Assembly (NCBI GenBank): GCA_002682825.1
Contig: NOKP01000022.1
Location: 434,001 to 498,000 of the forward strand
From: Neonectria sp. B-13
Taxonomy: Eukaryota > Ascomycota > Sordariomycetes > Hypocreales > Nectriaceae
Direction: 5' to 3'
DNA length: 64,000 nt
Shown here: positions 31,856 to 41,865 of the stretch, piece by piece
Layout: the number at the start of each line of letters is the position of its first letter
How positions within the stretch are numbered: position 1 is the stretch's first letter
Notes under the pieces: generated by a model
The model's database searches: none
What the model was told of the DNA's origin: nothing
Seen by the model: only the letters and a program-made list of their open reading frames with translations
Program-made: the position numbers and the translations under genes

Positions 31856-34800
31856 AGCCGTGCAGAAGATCTACTTAGGTCACCCCGCACCTGGTGACTG
31901 AACGAACTGATGTCGGTCCTGAGATCCGAATTTCGTCGCGAAGTACCGGTACGTCCCCGCGGGCAGGTGTGGTTGTTTTGCAGGTTACCTTACAGGTTGG
32001 AGTCATCATCGAGAAGTTGGAGGGTGGGCGGGCTGTAGCGAACAATTCCCAACCAATCGGGTTGCGTGGCATGCAGTACGACGGCTTGATGGGGAGATGT
32101 GCTTTCGCGGTGTTGACTCATAGAGCTCACACAGGCAGCAGAACCACGAAGTTAACATGATATCACAAGACGGAAAAGTGAAAAGGCACATGGTTCTGCT
32201 CCAGCTTCAGCATCAATGACAACGGTCGCCGTCATGGCTGCCTCTCGCTACGTAGCGCGGCTCCGGTGCTAATGCCGGGGCAATGATTGGCAGATCAGCT
32301 GCAAGAAAAGCGACAGGGAAAAACTCTCCAAAGGGTCCCTCCCGTCCACAGAAAAAGGAGGACACAGTGCTGAAGCGATGGGTAAAGCTACACCACTGCA
32401 CGTACTAGCTCCCAAACAATCGTGTCTTGCTCTAAGGCGCCGCTAGTCGGACCTGATGACGGCAGTGCCTGTTAGGGCGGGAGGGGCGGGCAGACAAGAG
32501 GAGGGGTTGAAAGGATGAAGAGGGGAAGAGGGGAAGAGGCGAAGGAGATTTGACTGAACAGCTCGGAAGACGAGATTGACTCATGGGATTAAACCAAGCC
32601 TCGTTATCCGCCAGCAGCAGCATTGTGTCCCAATGGAGACCGAGACAGTGAGGCGAGGTGAGGCGAGTCTGAGTCTCCGACTCCAAGCCAGGGAGACCTG
32701 GAGAAACAAAAACTGATTTTTGCCCGTCGTCATGCCGAGTCCCCTCAAATTGAGAAAAAACGCAAAGATACCCGGAGCAGGTCATTCATCCGCCATTCCC
32801 GCTCGCCTCCTCTTTTCTACTCACATCGTTCTCGACTGTCAACTATTCTGCCGAGCTACTGGGGGCTGACTAGTTGCGCCGTCAAGGCCGAGTCGGTTGA
32901 GAAGATGGGTTAGAAGAACCCCACCAGTGGACGGCCGTGGCAACACGGATGAACGCGATCGAGGGGTCAAGAAGAAGAGATTTACGTACGAAGATCAGAA
33001 CTAGCAGTTTGTTGCAAGGGTGGGATTCTCTGGCTTTCCATATCTCCATAGAGGGGAACGTAGACCTCTGAGCCTCTTGGGAACTCGGGCCTGGCGCCTC
33101 GAAAAACCTCAGCCAATGCCACAACCATCCGCAGTCTTTGAGGGAGATGAGAGACCCTTGGAAGACCAGACCCATAATGGAACTCAACGCCCCCTGTTTC
33201 TGAAGGTGGAGCTGCCGTCACTGCGGATCCATCACGAGAGTGCCAGAGTGACCCTATTTTCTCCCCATGCCGGCCCAATGCGCCCGAAGCGACGACAGAT
33301 GCAAATGGAGACAGACGTTCGGACCAGGCAGTTCCATAAGTTTGCTCCAGTTCGCGCCAGTTCCCTGCTTCGAATCATGTACCAACGTTACGTACCCAAC
33401 GCACCGGACATGATACCCCTAGACGTACATTTCGTATGGGGAACCAACGAGAGTAATGTTGTCGCCGCCCGTCCATCCTCCCTACCGTGGTACGTTGTAC
33501 ATGCGCCGAGCATGTACAGTACAGTACTGAAACGCAACCTGCCGAGCACGAGCACGAGACGAGTACCGTGAGGAAAACCAGTGGTCCCCGTTCTGTCCAC
33601 TCATGTGCATCGCCGTGTAGTCTAATATCCCGTTGTCCAGGCTGCCGACTGACAATCGAGCCACTTTCGCTATTGTAACTCCCACTCTGTTTCTGGCCGC
33701 CGGCCAGGTATTCATGCCAGTGTCTGTGCTTCCCTTCTATAGGTTGTCTCCATATCCTCCATCAATTGTTCTTTTCTTCCTTCTCCCGGGTCAACTCAGG
33801 TCAGGCCAGACCGGGGGCCTTGTCTGACGAGGGACATCCTCCATGGCAAGGCGGCCACCTGCCTGTCTGCCCCTGCGTCTACCGGCATCGTAATCGTACA
33901 GTAAATCGAATCCCCCCGGCAAAAATTAAAACGAAAAAAACCTGTGCGCATTTCGCATCTCCCACCCTGCATCGTAGCGAGCGAAACAGCTGCCGGCGCC
34001 TAGGATCGCCAACTCACGTTTGCGGACAGCCGCCGCTCCCCCTCCTGAGACCTGGCCGTTGACGTCGACTTTGGCCTGTGACTCCTCCGATGCATCAGAA
34101 TCTTAAGCTCCAAACAGCGGTGACGACGTACCAGCGGCCCCAGAAACGGCCTAGCGTCTCCATGGTGGGGCCCAAGACCCCCCGGCAGCTGGGCGCCAGG
34201 GGGGGTGGCTATGTACCGTTAAGAGGCGCTCCAATGCTCCATCCACTCACAGGCGCTGACGCACACCTGAAGGGCAGCACCTGGCAGTAGGCTCCAGACT
34301 CCCTGGAGTGCCTAGAGTGCGCTGGAGCACAGGTCCCTCGCAGTGGACGTACAGCACCCGCACAGCCAATCAGCGTCGACCCCACCGCGGGCGGAAAAAG
34401 TTTGGGATATTTCTCTCCTCCTCCTCCGCTCGCCTCAGTTTTCTCCTTCCTCTGGCATCACCAACTCACCCAACCACCAAGACAACGAAGTCGCACTTTT
34501 CCAGATCCCCAGATCAGAGAACACCCCCTACCGAAACTTCGTCGAGTCACAATGCCTTCGGCCGCCGCTGAACTGTAAACGCCCACTGCGGGCCACAGGC
34601 CGTCCTTGGTCCTGGCCCGCAGTCCAGCAGTTCTCCGTGTTACCACCATTCAAACCCAACCTCGACCAAGTTTCCCACAGGCTTTCCCGCTCCTGAGCTC
34701 CCAAACTCAACCGAGAGTCTGTCTCTGAAATCAACGATCCTACGAATTACTCGTATATGCGAGGGGCCTTTATTTACACACAAACACCACCCGACACGAC

Positions 34801-34951
34801 AAGGGAGTCCACCATTCACGAAGCTCCACTTCCCTCACTTCCACCTCCAGATACATACGACAACCACCTCGGAGTCGAACAATACCGCTGCTTTGCCAGC
34901 TTTTAACCAAACAGACAACCTCAACACTCATATCCACCCCCACATTACACC

Positions 34952-36735
34952 ATGTCTCGTAACGTTCGGCGAAAAAATCCCACCACCCCGGTCAAGGCCA
35001 CCAAGCGGCGCCGCCGGGTATCTGATACCTCGTCTTCCTCATTCGACCTCTCAGACGAGGGCGGCTACTCAGCCGTCGAGGAAATCAGCGACTCTTCCGA
35101 TGACGACGAGGAGGATGTTGCTGCGGCCGAGGAGGAGAATATTCTTGGAGAGACGAACATTCCAACTCCAACAGCTCCTCGGCCGCGACTGATCATTGAG
35201 GAGGATCCAGAAAGCTCTGATGCGGATGCGGATGACGATGACGACGACGACGATGACGACGAGGATGACGATGCCAATGCCGATGCTGATGACGATGACA
35301 ATGGCAGCTGGGCTGGCATCATGTCCGACGCCGACGAAGGTGGCATCTCCGACTTCTTCCAAGATGCCAACGTCTTCGGCTCAGATACCCCTATCGAACG
35401 CCACGTTCACTTCGACGTGCCCTCCAGTGACTCCGATTCCACCGATTCCGAGGACGACCACGCCGACCTCTTTCCAGACATCTTTGTCTCCCAGAATTCT
35501 CTTGATCCCTCTTTCCGCCGAGAGATCGAGAATGATCCCGATGAGTCGTCCGGCTCTGGCTCCTTCTGGGACTACAGCTACGGGAACGCCGACCAACCTG
35601 ACTCGGATGCCGAGGAGGTCGTTCGCCAGCTGTCTGACGATGACACTCCCACAGCGACTCCAATGGCTTCCCAACCTGTCACTGCCGCCTCGACCCCTCT
35701 GCCGTCTTTCGAAGAGCCGCAGGAGTTGGACGGCTATGAGAGTGAGTCCTGTTGCCGTGCGGGACGCCTTAAATTCTCATTGCTAACCTCGCTGCTTCAG
35801 CTGATGGCGATACCACGGAAGACGATAGTCCTGAGCCTCCTGCCCGTAGAAAGACTCGCCGGCCTTCACACCCCATGAGCGACGACTCCGATTCTGACAC
35901 AGACAGCCCTGTCAAGACTCAACGCGGTGAACCCCGCGTTGGTCGTTACAACTTAGACCGATCTGACAGGAAGCCCATCGCTGTCTTGAACCCTCTTACT
36001 CGGAAGATGATGATCTTCACGCCCCACCGCCGACGTCAGCTCGACCTCTCACCCGAGCAGTTCCACTTCCCTTGGCCTATGGAAGAACAGACATCCCCCA
36101 TCCTGAGCAACTCGGCCAACATGATGCTCAGCGCCATGTTCTCTTCCAACACCTTCGGCGACTTCATCAACACCCAGGCCATGGGACCTGCCGAGGCTTT
36201 CTTCCCCTTCCCGTCGGAGGCCAACACCGCAGACGAAAGTTCCACCGCCCCTAGCTTGCAGGACGATGAGGATGACGCGGAGGAGAAGCTGGACATTAAC
36301 GACTTCATCATGTGGGATGACGGCCAGTCTTCGGGTGAAGAAGGAGAGGGAGAATGGGATCCGGCATCAACGCCTGCTCGGCCCAGCACCGCCGGAAGCG
36401 AAGTCGAAGTCTTGTCGCACCTCAACTCGGAGACCGTAGGCGCATTCCGCCGCAACCAGATTAACCAGCAACTCATCCTGAGCAACCAAGCCACCCAAGA
36501 CTCGCTGGCATTCAGTGGGCCCTACAACTACACTGCTCTCAAGGGGCTCAAGTCGGACCGTTTCGATACTGCCGCGGTACCCCTGACGCCCATGCGACGG
36601 CACAAGAGACATATGAGCGACGCCGCACGAAGCCCCCTAGACTCGGTCTCCGCCAAACGCAAGGCCTCCGGCGATGTGGGCAACAACCACAAGAGGCACA
36701 GAAGCATCTCGGACGTGAACTTCCTGCGCATATGA
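34952..36735 (+). CDS. Acidic Ser/Asp-rich nuclear-type protein, 574 aa, function unknown
   Basis: Exon 1 is 34952-35741, the intron is 35742-35800 and exon 2 is 35801-36735. The protein opens with a basic cluster (RRKNPTTPVKATKRRRR) that looks like a nuclear localisation signal. Long acidic Ser/Asp runs follow, including a nearly pure Asp stretch at about residues 93-120. The middle has the more ordered motif RKPIAVLNPLTRKMMIFTPH. The C-terminus is again basic (MRRHKRHMS, NHKRHRSISDVNFLRI). I recognise the type as a fungal-specific nuclear protein but no named family. Many Ser-Pro and acidic CK2-like sites suggest phosphorylation. The first ATG in the open frame was chosen. Confidence 0.75.
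35219..35308 (+). repeat. GAT/GAC-rich polyaspartate-coding tract
   Basis: An imperfect GAT/GAC/GCN trinucleotide tract within exon 1 of the acidic protein. It is likely length-polymorphic. Confidence 0.7.
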
Positions 36736-36982
36736 TGCGACAGCAGCACGTTGGCGAAACAAAACGTGTGAGGACGGCATAGCTTGCATGGCAGCGCTAT
36801 CCCTGGCCTCGCCACCTAACGAGTCCACTCTTTTGACAATTTCTTTTCTTATTTCATCTTTCAGCGAACTTCTCTCATAGCATGCGCAGCGTAGGACCTC
36901 CCGGTCAGCGGGAAAGGGGAAAAGGACAACGGCGCCTTGGAAACTACCTCTCGGCGTTCTACTCTTGGTTGGGATACCAGGA

Positions 36983-37011
36983 CTCAAGCTGGATCAGTGA
37001 TCCAGCTTGAG
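36983..37011. repeat. 29-bp near-perfect palindrome (14-bp arms, 1-nt centre)
   Basis: CTCAAGCTGGATCA, then G, then TGATCCAGCTTGAG. The arms are exact reverse complements. It lies 248 nt past the stop codon of the acidic protein gene and so may be in its 3' untranslated region or just beyond. As RNA it would form a 14-bp hairpin with an unusually tight loop; as DNA it could be a dimeric protein-binding site. Confidence 0.85.
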
Positions 37012-38041
37012 AGGATTCAGCGAGTGCTCAGCGTGGCTTTGACAGCCTTTGCCTGGGTCGAATGATGCGCTAATATGGATTGATGGCGCGCCTGTGTTGA
37101 TACAACGTTTTTCCTAAATGGTCACAATAAAAGTTTTTACATGTTCTTGATGGTCTTTGTTTGCTTTGAGGATTTCATGTATGAATCTAGATGAGGATAG
37201 ACAAAATTTGACATGATTGTTCATTCACCTCTTGTGTTATTGTACGGAGGAGCATTTCAAAAGTTTAGTCCTAAAGAAAAAGCAATTATGCCATTAGCCC
37301 TGGGCTAAGTACAATAAGTACTTTATGTTTTTATCTATTAGGTAAGGCCTGCTCAGCTTAGTGAGCTGGAGGCCCTGACTGGCCTAATCCTGAGCGAATC
37401 TGTAGGGTAGGCTATGCGACAAGGATGAGCAAAAGTGTCACTCGTGGAGATAATTGTCACAACCCTTTCCATTATTGTCACGCCCAGCGTATCGTTTTAC
37501 ATACGAGCTCCTTGTCACATTAGGTATTCTAACTATTGGTAACTAATGGTCTTTGGGTGCATTTTCAGGTCATGATAATGGTAAATTGTAGTTTACTAGC
37601 AACCGCTGCCAAGCGCCTTCTTCACGAGCGTTGTCTAGTTTTGGTAGAAGGACATATATTTCTGCTCTTGTAATATTCAAAATTATGTTTTGCCGCCACT
37701 CTTTGAGTTAAATCACCATTTCACCTTGAGAAAACCCATTGCCACAGTTATCATTGCATTCGTTTTCTTTTCCCCTGGGGCTTTGTAGTAAATACAAGAG
37801 TTTGACCGGACATATCAAATCAACATGCAAAGTAATGGTACAAAGCATTACCATTCTATGACGTCTTAAGCTGCGATGACTCGATGAACATTGGGGAAAC
37901 AGAACCGTAAAGTGGGAATATGAAATTGCACAGGAACAGAGTAACGCATTTGTGCGTGGATGGACTGGAGCAATCGTGGGTGAGTCCCACAGCTGCAGAA
38001 CCACACGTGTCTTCCGCTATGGTACAGTTTATGACCCCTGC

Positions 38042-38290
38042 TTACTCCTCTGCAAGCTCCTCTTCACTTCGAGAAGGTATACTGAGTAATGAAGCAACCA
38101 TTTGAACCCCGATCGACTTGGCAACCTGAGGAAACGGCATCGATCGGTTGTGTGAAGTGGCCGAGTGGTTCGGGACGAGAACCGGGGCGGAGTAACCATT
38201 CTCCGGAGGTTCCGGCCCCATCTTCGGCTCCGTAGGCTCAGCGGGCAACTGCATTTTGTTCGACGCGGCGCTTGGAACGCCGAAATCCAA
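38042..38290 (-). CDS. Possible small protein or exon (82 aa), speculative
   Basis: The frame reads MDFGVPSAASNKMQLPAEPT and continues with Pro/Ser/Glu-rich sequence to SRSEEELAEE. The composition is more protein-like than its surroundings. No domain, intron partner or neighbour supports it. Confidence 0.2.
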   Translation of the reverse strand: MDFGVPSAASNKMQLPAEPTEPKMGPEPPENGYSAPVLVPNHSATSHNRSMPFPQVAKSIGVQMVASLLSIPSRSEEELAEE

Positions 38291-38738
38291 GTAATCTCAA
38301 GCGATGCATTCTTTGGTGTGGATTTAACCAATCTATGACAGAAGATTACATTGAGCAACGGTGCGTAAACCTATGTCGTGGCCAGCGGTCCACATTCCCA
38401 AGCTCAAACATAGTAAGTTTGCTTCCATTAGGGAAAATGCGGCGAACTTTAGCGACACAACCCTGCTTCGTCACATTTGTGCTTTGTTACGTGCTCACAA
38501 GCTCACTGCCAGTGCTCTCCCGGTTTGAAGCCGCACTGGGACCGCCGCAACAGCAATTGCTCCATGGATGACTGGCCGTTGACAAAAATGAACATAAGCC
38601 CCCGGAGTCTTGAACCGTTGTCACCTGAAGGTACTCCGTGAACAGGAACCGAATATCTGAGCGGCGTTGTCGTGATGGTCTCTCGTTGGAGGCACCCACA
38701 AAACACACCATGACAAGATGCTGGCAAAAAGAATGAGT

Positions 38739-38811
38739 CGACCCCGCCAGGACTCGAACCTGGAGCCTTTGCCACCGGAAAGCAACGCCCTAGCCATTGG
38801 GCCACGAGGCC
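38739..38811 (-). tRNA. tRNA-Arg (anticodon CCG)
   Basis: On the minus strand the 73-nt sequence folds as a cloverleaf. The acceptor stem is GGCCTCG/CGGGGTC with two G-U pairs, and the D stem is GCCC/GGGC. The anticodon arm is TTGCT/GGCAA with loop TTCCGGT (anticodon CCG, reading CGG codons), and the T arm is CCAGG/CCTGG with loop TTCGAGT. The discriminator base is G. There is no intron. The internal A box (TGGCCCAATGG) and B box (GGTTCGAGTCC) are present. A run of five T follows the 3' end, as expected of a polymerase III terminator. Its transcription would depend on TFIIIB, whose Brf1 subunit is encoded at 13333-15582. Confidence 0.93.
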
Positions 38812-39373
38812 CCACTTTTATTGTCTTTAAGACCAAGTTGTTTGATTGATGTCTGGTCGAGTTATGTTGCACTATATACCTCATGTCATGATGGTTGTGT
38901 GGAGGTTTTGGTAGTGGACCCACATCCCGCCGCCGGACCCGCCTCTTGTAAGTGGGGCACCATGTGCCGCTCTCCGATTGGTTCAAAAACTTCCCGCACA
39001 CCAAAGGGAAACATTTCCCTTTTCGGCCAGCACTGGCTTGTTTGGGGAGAAGGTCAAACTGAAACATCGACGCCGACGCCGACGCTCGTGACTTGCGGCT
39101 TTTGGCTCTAGGATGTATTCATGAATAGTGTGTGGTATCAAACCAATACCACGAGCTTGCCTCAATGTGTAATTGTGTATCCAGCACACTGTCATTATAA
39201 TAGCAATACGTTTACGCATAAAAAAACTGGCGGTACGATGACTACAATCGTGCTGTGATTCACTGTTGTTCTCAATGTAAGCCCCGTGAAAAGTATTAAA
39301 TCTCGGTGAATACAACTCTATCATTTCTTCTCTTTCTCATCATCTGCTCTCATTTTCTCACCCGGAATCTGGT

Positions 39374-39712
39374 TTAACGAAGCGCTTCAAGGTGATCCGG
39401 CACCGGACCTCCAGGGTTACCTAGCCACTGGACGAATCCGAAGTCCAGAATATCAAAGCAAGAATTCTGGATACAGAGTGGCTTTTCCCACTTTGGCTCG
39501 GTCAAGTGGAACACATCCCCAACATTTCTGCTTCCCAGGGGAATCAAACCTGCAAACTTGGCTTGAAAGCTTTCATGGTTCTCTCGCGGCACCTGAGAAT
39601 CAGAAAGCCCTTTGGACCTAGGAATACTGGAAATAATTGTGGATAGGTTTGGGAGCTCTGGCAAGCGCGCTACTCTTGTCAATTCATTCTTGAAAGGTAA
39701 GTAATAATCCAT
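39374..39712 (-). CDS. Possible protein fragment (112 aa), unknown
   Basis: The open frame has balanced, globular-looking sequence such as LPELPNLSTIISSIPRSKGL, FAGLIPLGSRNVGDVFHLTE and WLGNPGGPVPDHLEALR. It looks like part of a real or formerly real protein, but I cannot name a family. A GTAAGT-like signal or further exons are not clear. It may be a relic or a terminal exon. Confidence 0.3.
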   Translation of the reverse strand: MDYYLPFKNELTRVARLPELPNLSTIISSIPRSKGLSDSQVPRENHESFQAKFAGLIPLGSRNVGDVFHLTEPKWEKPLCIQNSCFDILDFGFVQWLGNPGGPVPDHLEALR

Positions 39713-39734
39713 AGCTTCCTATCCTTAAGGGTTA

Positions 39735-39797
39735 GGACTTTACTCTTAGGAGTGAGGACTCTACTCTTAGGAGTGAGTACTCTGCTCTTAGGACTAA
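39735..39797. repeat. 21-bp tandem repeat, about 3 copies
   Basis: The unit GGACTYTACTCTTAGGAGTGA is present twice almost exactly, and a third, shortened copy follows. It begins 23 nt beyond the start end of the speculative 39374-39712 frame and ends just past the stop end of the GH31 gene. Confidence 0.8.
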
Positions 39798-39825
39798 TCT
39801 CTATTAACAATCGAGGAAACCTCCG

Positions 39826-41865
39826 CTACCCCCGAACAAACACGGGCATCGTGTCCAACGGACACTGCACCTCCACCGTCGTCCCACCTTCATACTCCCC
39901 CTCCCCTTTAAATACCTTCCACTTCCCACCCTGCGGCAGCACCGGCAAGTACACGCTCATCTTCCTCTCCCCCGGCTCCAGCACCGGACAGCACAGGTAC
40001 TTGTCGCCGTACATGTACTGCCGCTCAACGTCCCAGGCCGCCGGGTCCGCGGGGAACTCGTAGAACAGCGTCCGGATCACGGGCGACCCCTTCTCGTGCG
40101 CCTCCCGCATCAGGCCCCGCGTGTACTCGCGCAGCTCCTCCCGGATGGCCATATACTTGCGGCAGATGCCGTACACCTCCTCGCCGTACGACCACACCTC
40201 GTTCGGCGCGCCGCTGAGACACCCCGCGCCGCCCGTGGTGCCGTGCTGTGGCTGCTGCGGGAGACGGTTCCCGTGGAGGCGCATCACCGGGCAGAAGGCA
40301 CCCCACTGGAACCAGCGGACAAGCAGCTCGTGGAAGGCCGGGTCACGGACGTCGCCTCCGTGGAAGCCGCCAATGTCGGTCGTCCACCACGGGATGCCGG
40401 CGAGGCCCATATTCAGCCCGGCGGCGAGCTGGGAGCGCAGGCTGGGCCACGTGGACGCGACGTCGCCGCTCCAGACGAGGGCGCCGAACTTCTGGCTGCC
40501 GGCCCAGGCGCACCGCAGCAGGTTGACGATGTCAGACTGGCCCTCGTGGGATTGGCCTTCGTAGAAGCCGCGGGCGTACTCACGCGGGTACAGGTTGCCG
40601 ATGGCGACGTTGGGGCCGAGGTGGTAGCGGTATGTGTCGAAGTCGTAGACTCTATACTCTGGCTCGGCCTCGTCGAGCCAGAAGACCTTGATTCCCTTGG
40701 AGTAGTAGTTCTTCTTGACCTTGTTCCATACGTACTCGCGGGATCCGGGGTGGGTGGTGTCGTAGTGGATGGTGTCACCTTGGAAGTTTAAGCCGGTCCG
40801 GACGCCACGGTCGGTCCGGATGAGGTACCCCCGTTCAAGCATTTCTTCATAGTTTTCGGAGAGCTTGTCGACTGTGGGCCAGATGGAAACCATCAGCTCA
40901 ATGCCTAGGCTCTTGAGCTCCTTGACCATGGCGTCTAAGGTTATGTTAGTCTTGAGGTTGTTAATCTTATACGGGAACGTACCTGGATCCGGCCAGTAAG
41001 TGGGATCAAACCGCCAGTCGCCCTGCTTGGGCCAGTGAAAGAAATCAACAACGATAAGATCAATGGGCAGCTCCCGCTTCTTATACTCTCGAGCCACCTC
41101 GAGAAGCTCCTCTTGGGTCTGATATCGCAGCTTGCACTGCCAAAATCCTAGGCCGTACTCAGGCATCATCGGAACCTTGCCGGTTACTCCTGCGTAAGCT
41201 TCGACAATGTCTGCAGGCGTGTCTCCAGCCACCACCCAGTAATCGAGAGACTTGGTGGAGAGGGCGTCGAAGCTCATGATGTTCTTGCCAAAGATGGCGT
41301 TGCCAATGGCAGGGTTGTTCCACAAGAAGCCGTAGCCGCGAGAGGACACAGCAAAGGGAACGCTTGCCTGGGAGTTTCGATGGGCTAGTTCTAGCTGTGT
41401 GCCTTTGATGTCTAGAAAAGGCTGCTGATACTGACCCATCCCAAAGATCTTCTCCTTGGGGTCCAGACTCTCGAACCGGGCGGTAAGGTGGTAGTCACCG
41501 CCAAGTATGGGCTTGAACTCGCGAGCCTCGAGGTTGAGGGAACTAACCTTGGGGTCGCTGGGATCGTTAAAATTTCGAGAGTACTCCTCGAGTAGGAGCT
41601 TGCCCTGGGAGTTGAACACAGTCAACTTGCCGCCGACGGTGATGACGGCTTTGATCTTGCCGTTGGTGATGGAGCCCGAGGTTTTGTCAATGGAAATCTC
41701 TGGCTTTATCGAAGCTTGCTCCTCTAAAGCCCAGTCCTCGGAGGGCATGGAGCCCATCTTGGTGGCGCGGACGCGCAATGCGTCGTTCCCCCATGGCTCA
41801 ACCCAAAGCTGCTCGGCATCGTAGGCAAAAACAAGGCGGTTTTCTTCTTCAAGGAGCATTTTCAA
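39826..41865 (-). CDS. GH31 alpha-xylosidase/alpha-glucosidase, intracellular
   Basis: A glycoside hydrolase family 31 enzyme of 663 residues in two exons, 41865-40983 and 40934-39826. The 48-nt intron (40982-40935, GTACGT..CTTAG) has no stop and is a multiple of three, so it is easily missed. Splicing gives the family sequence WPDPDAMVKELKSLGIELMV. The catalytic nucleophile is Asp382 in FWLDEAEPE, and the acid/base is Asp452 in LVWSGDVAST. An N-terminal beta-sandwich domain precedes the TIM barrel, with a C-terminal beta domain after it. There is no signal peptide, so a cytosolic role in breaking down imported xyloglucan or alpha-xylosyl oligosaccharides is likely. The FWLDEAEPE signature fits alpha-xylosidase-like GH31 members. 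An alternative start two codons later is possible. Confidence 0.9.
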   Translation of the reverse strand: MKMLLEEENRLVFAYDAEQLWVEPWGNDALRVRATKMGSMPSEDWALEEQASIKPEISIDKTSGSITNGKIKAVITVGGKLTVFNSQGKLLLEEYSRNFNDPSDPKVSSLNLEAREFKPILGGDYHLTARFESLDPKEKIFGMGQYQQPFLDIKGTQLELAHRNSQASVPFAVSSRGYGFLWNNPAIGNAIFGKNIMSFDALSTKSLDYWVVAGDTPADIVEAYAGVTGKVPMMPEYGLGFWQCKLRYQTQEELLEVAREYKKRELPIDLIVVDFFHWPKQGDWRFDPTYWPDPGTFPYKINNLKTNITLDAMVKELKSLGIELMVSIWPTVDKLSENYEEMLERGYLIRTDRGVRTGLNFQGDTIHYDTTHPGSREYVWNKVKKNYYSKGIKVFWLDEAEPEYRVYDFDTYRYHLGPNVAIGNLYPREYARGFYEGQSHEGQSDIVNLLRCAWAGSQKFGALVWSGDVASTWPSLRSQLAAGLNMGLAGIPWWTTDIGGFHGGDVRDPAFHELLVRWFQWGAFCPVMRLHGNRLPQQPQHGTTGGAGCLSGAPNEVWSYGEEVYGICRKYMAIREELREYTRGLMREAHEKGSPVIRTLFYEFPADPAAWDVERQYMYGDKYLCCPVLEPGERKMSVYLPVLPQGGKWKVFKGEGEYEGGTTVEVQCPLDTMPVFVRG

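Larger units (their letters stand above)
30431..34951. other. Long intergenic region, 4.5 kb, no convincing gene
   Basis: A divergent region between the kinesin (minus) and the acidic protein gene (plus). It contains a short direct duplication at about 30887-30917, scattered low-quality frames, and a very AT-rich patch at about 31675-31855. On the minus strand at 31130-31500 there are protein-like scraps (for example KHLKEECERLDKTIKKYVDS) broken by stops, possibly a decayed gene I cannot name. The last 500 nt are pyrimidine-rich leader DNA. Confidence 0.5.
36736..39825. other. Long intergenic region, 3.1 kb, with tRNA-Arg and a strong palindrome
   Basis: Contains a 29-bp palindrome (36983-37011), an AT-richer stretch at 37080-37900, one tRNA gene (38739-38811), a 21-bp tandem repeat (39735-39797), and two low-confidence minus-strand frames (38042-38290 and 39374-39712), listed separately. 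Nothing else is recognised. Confidence 0.55.
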
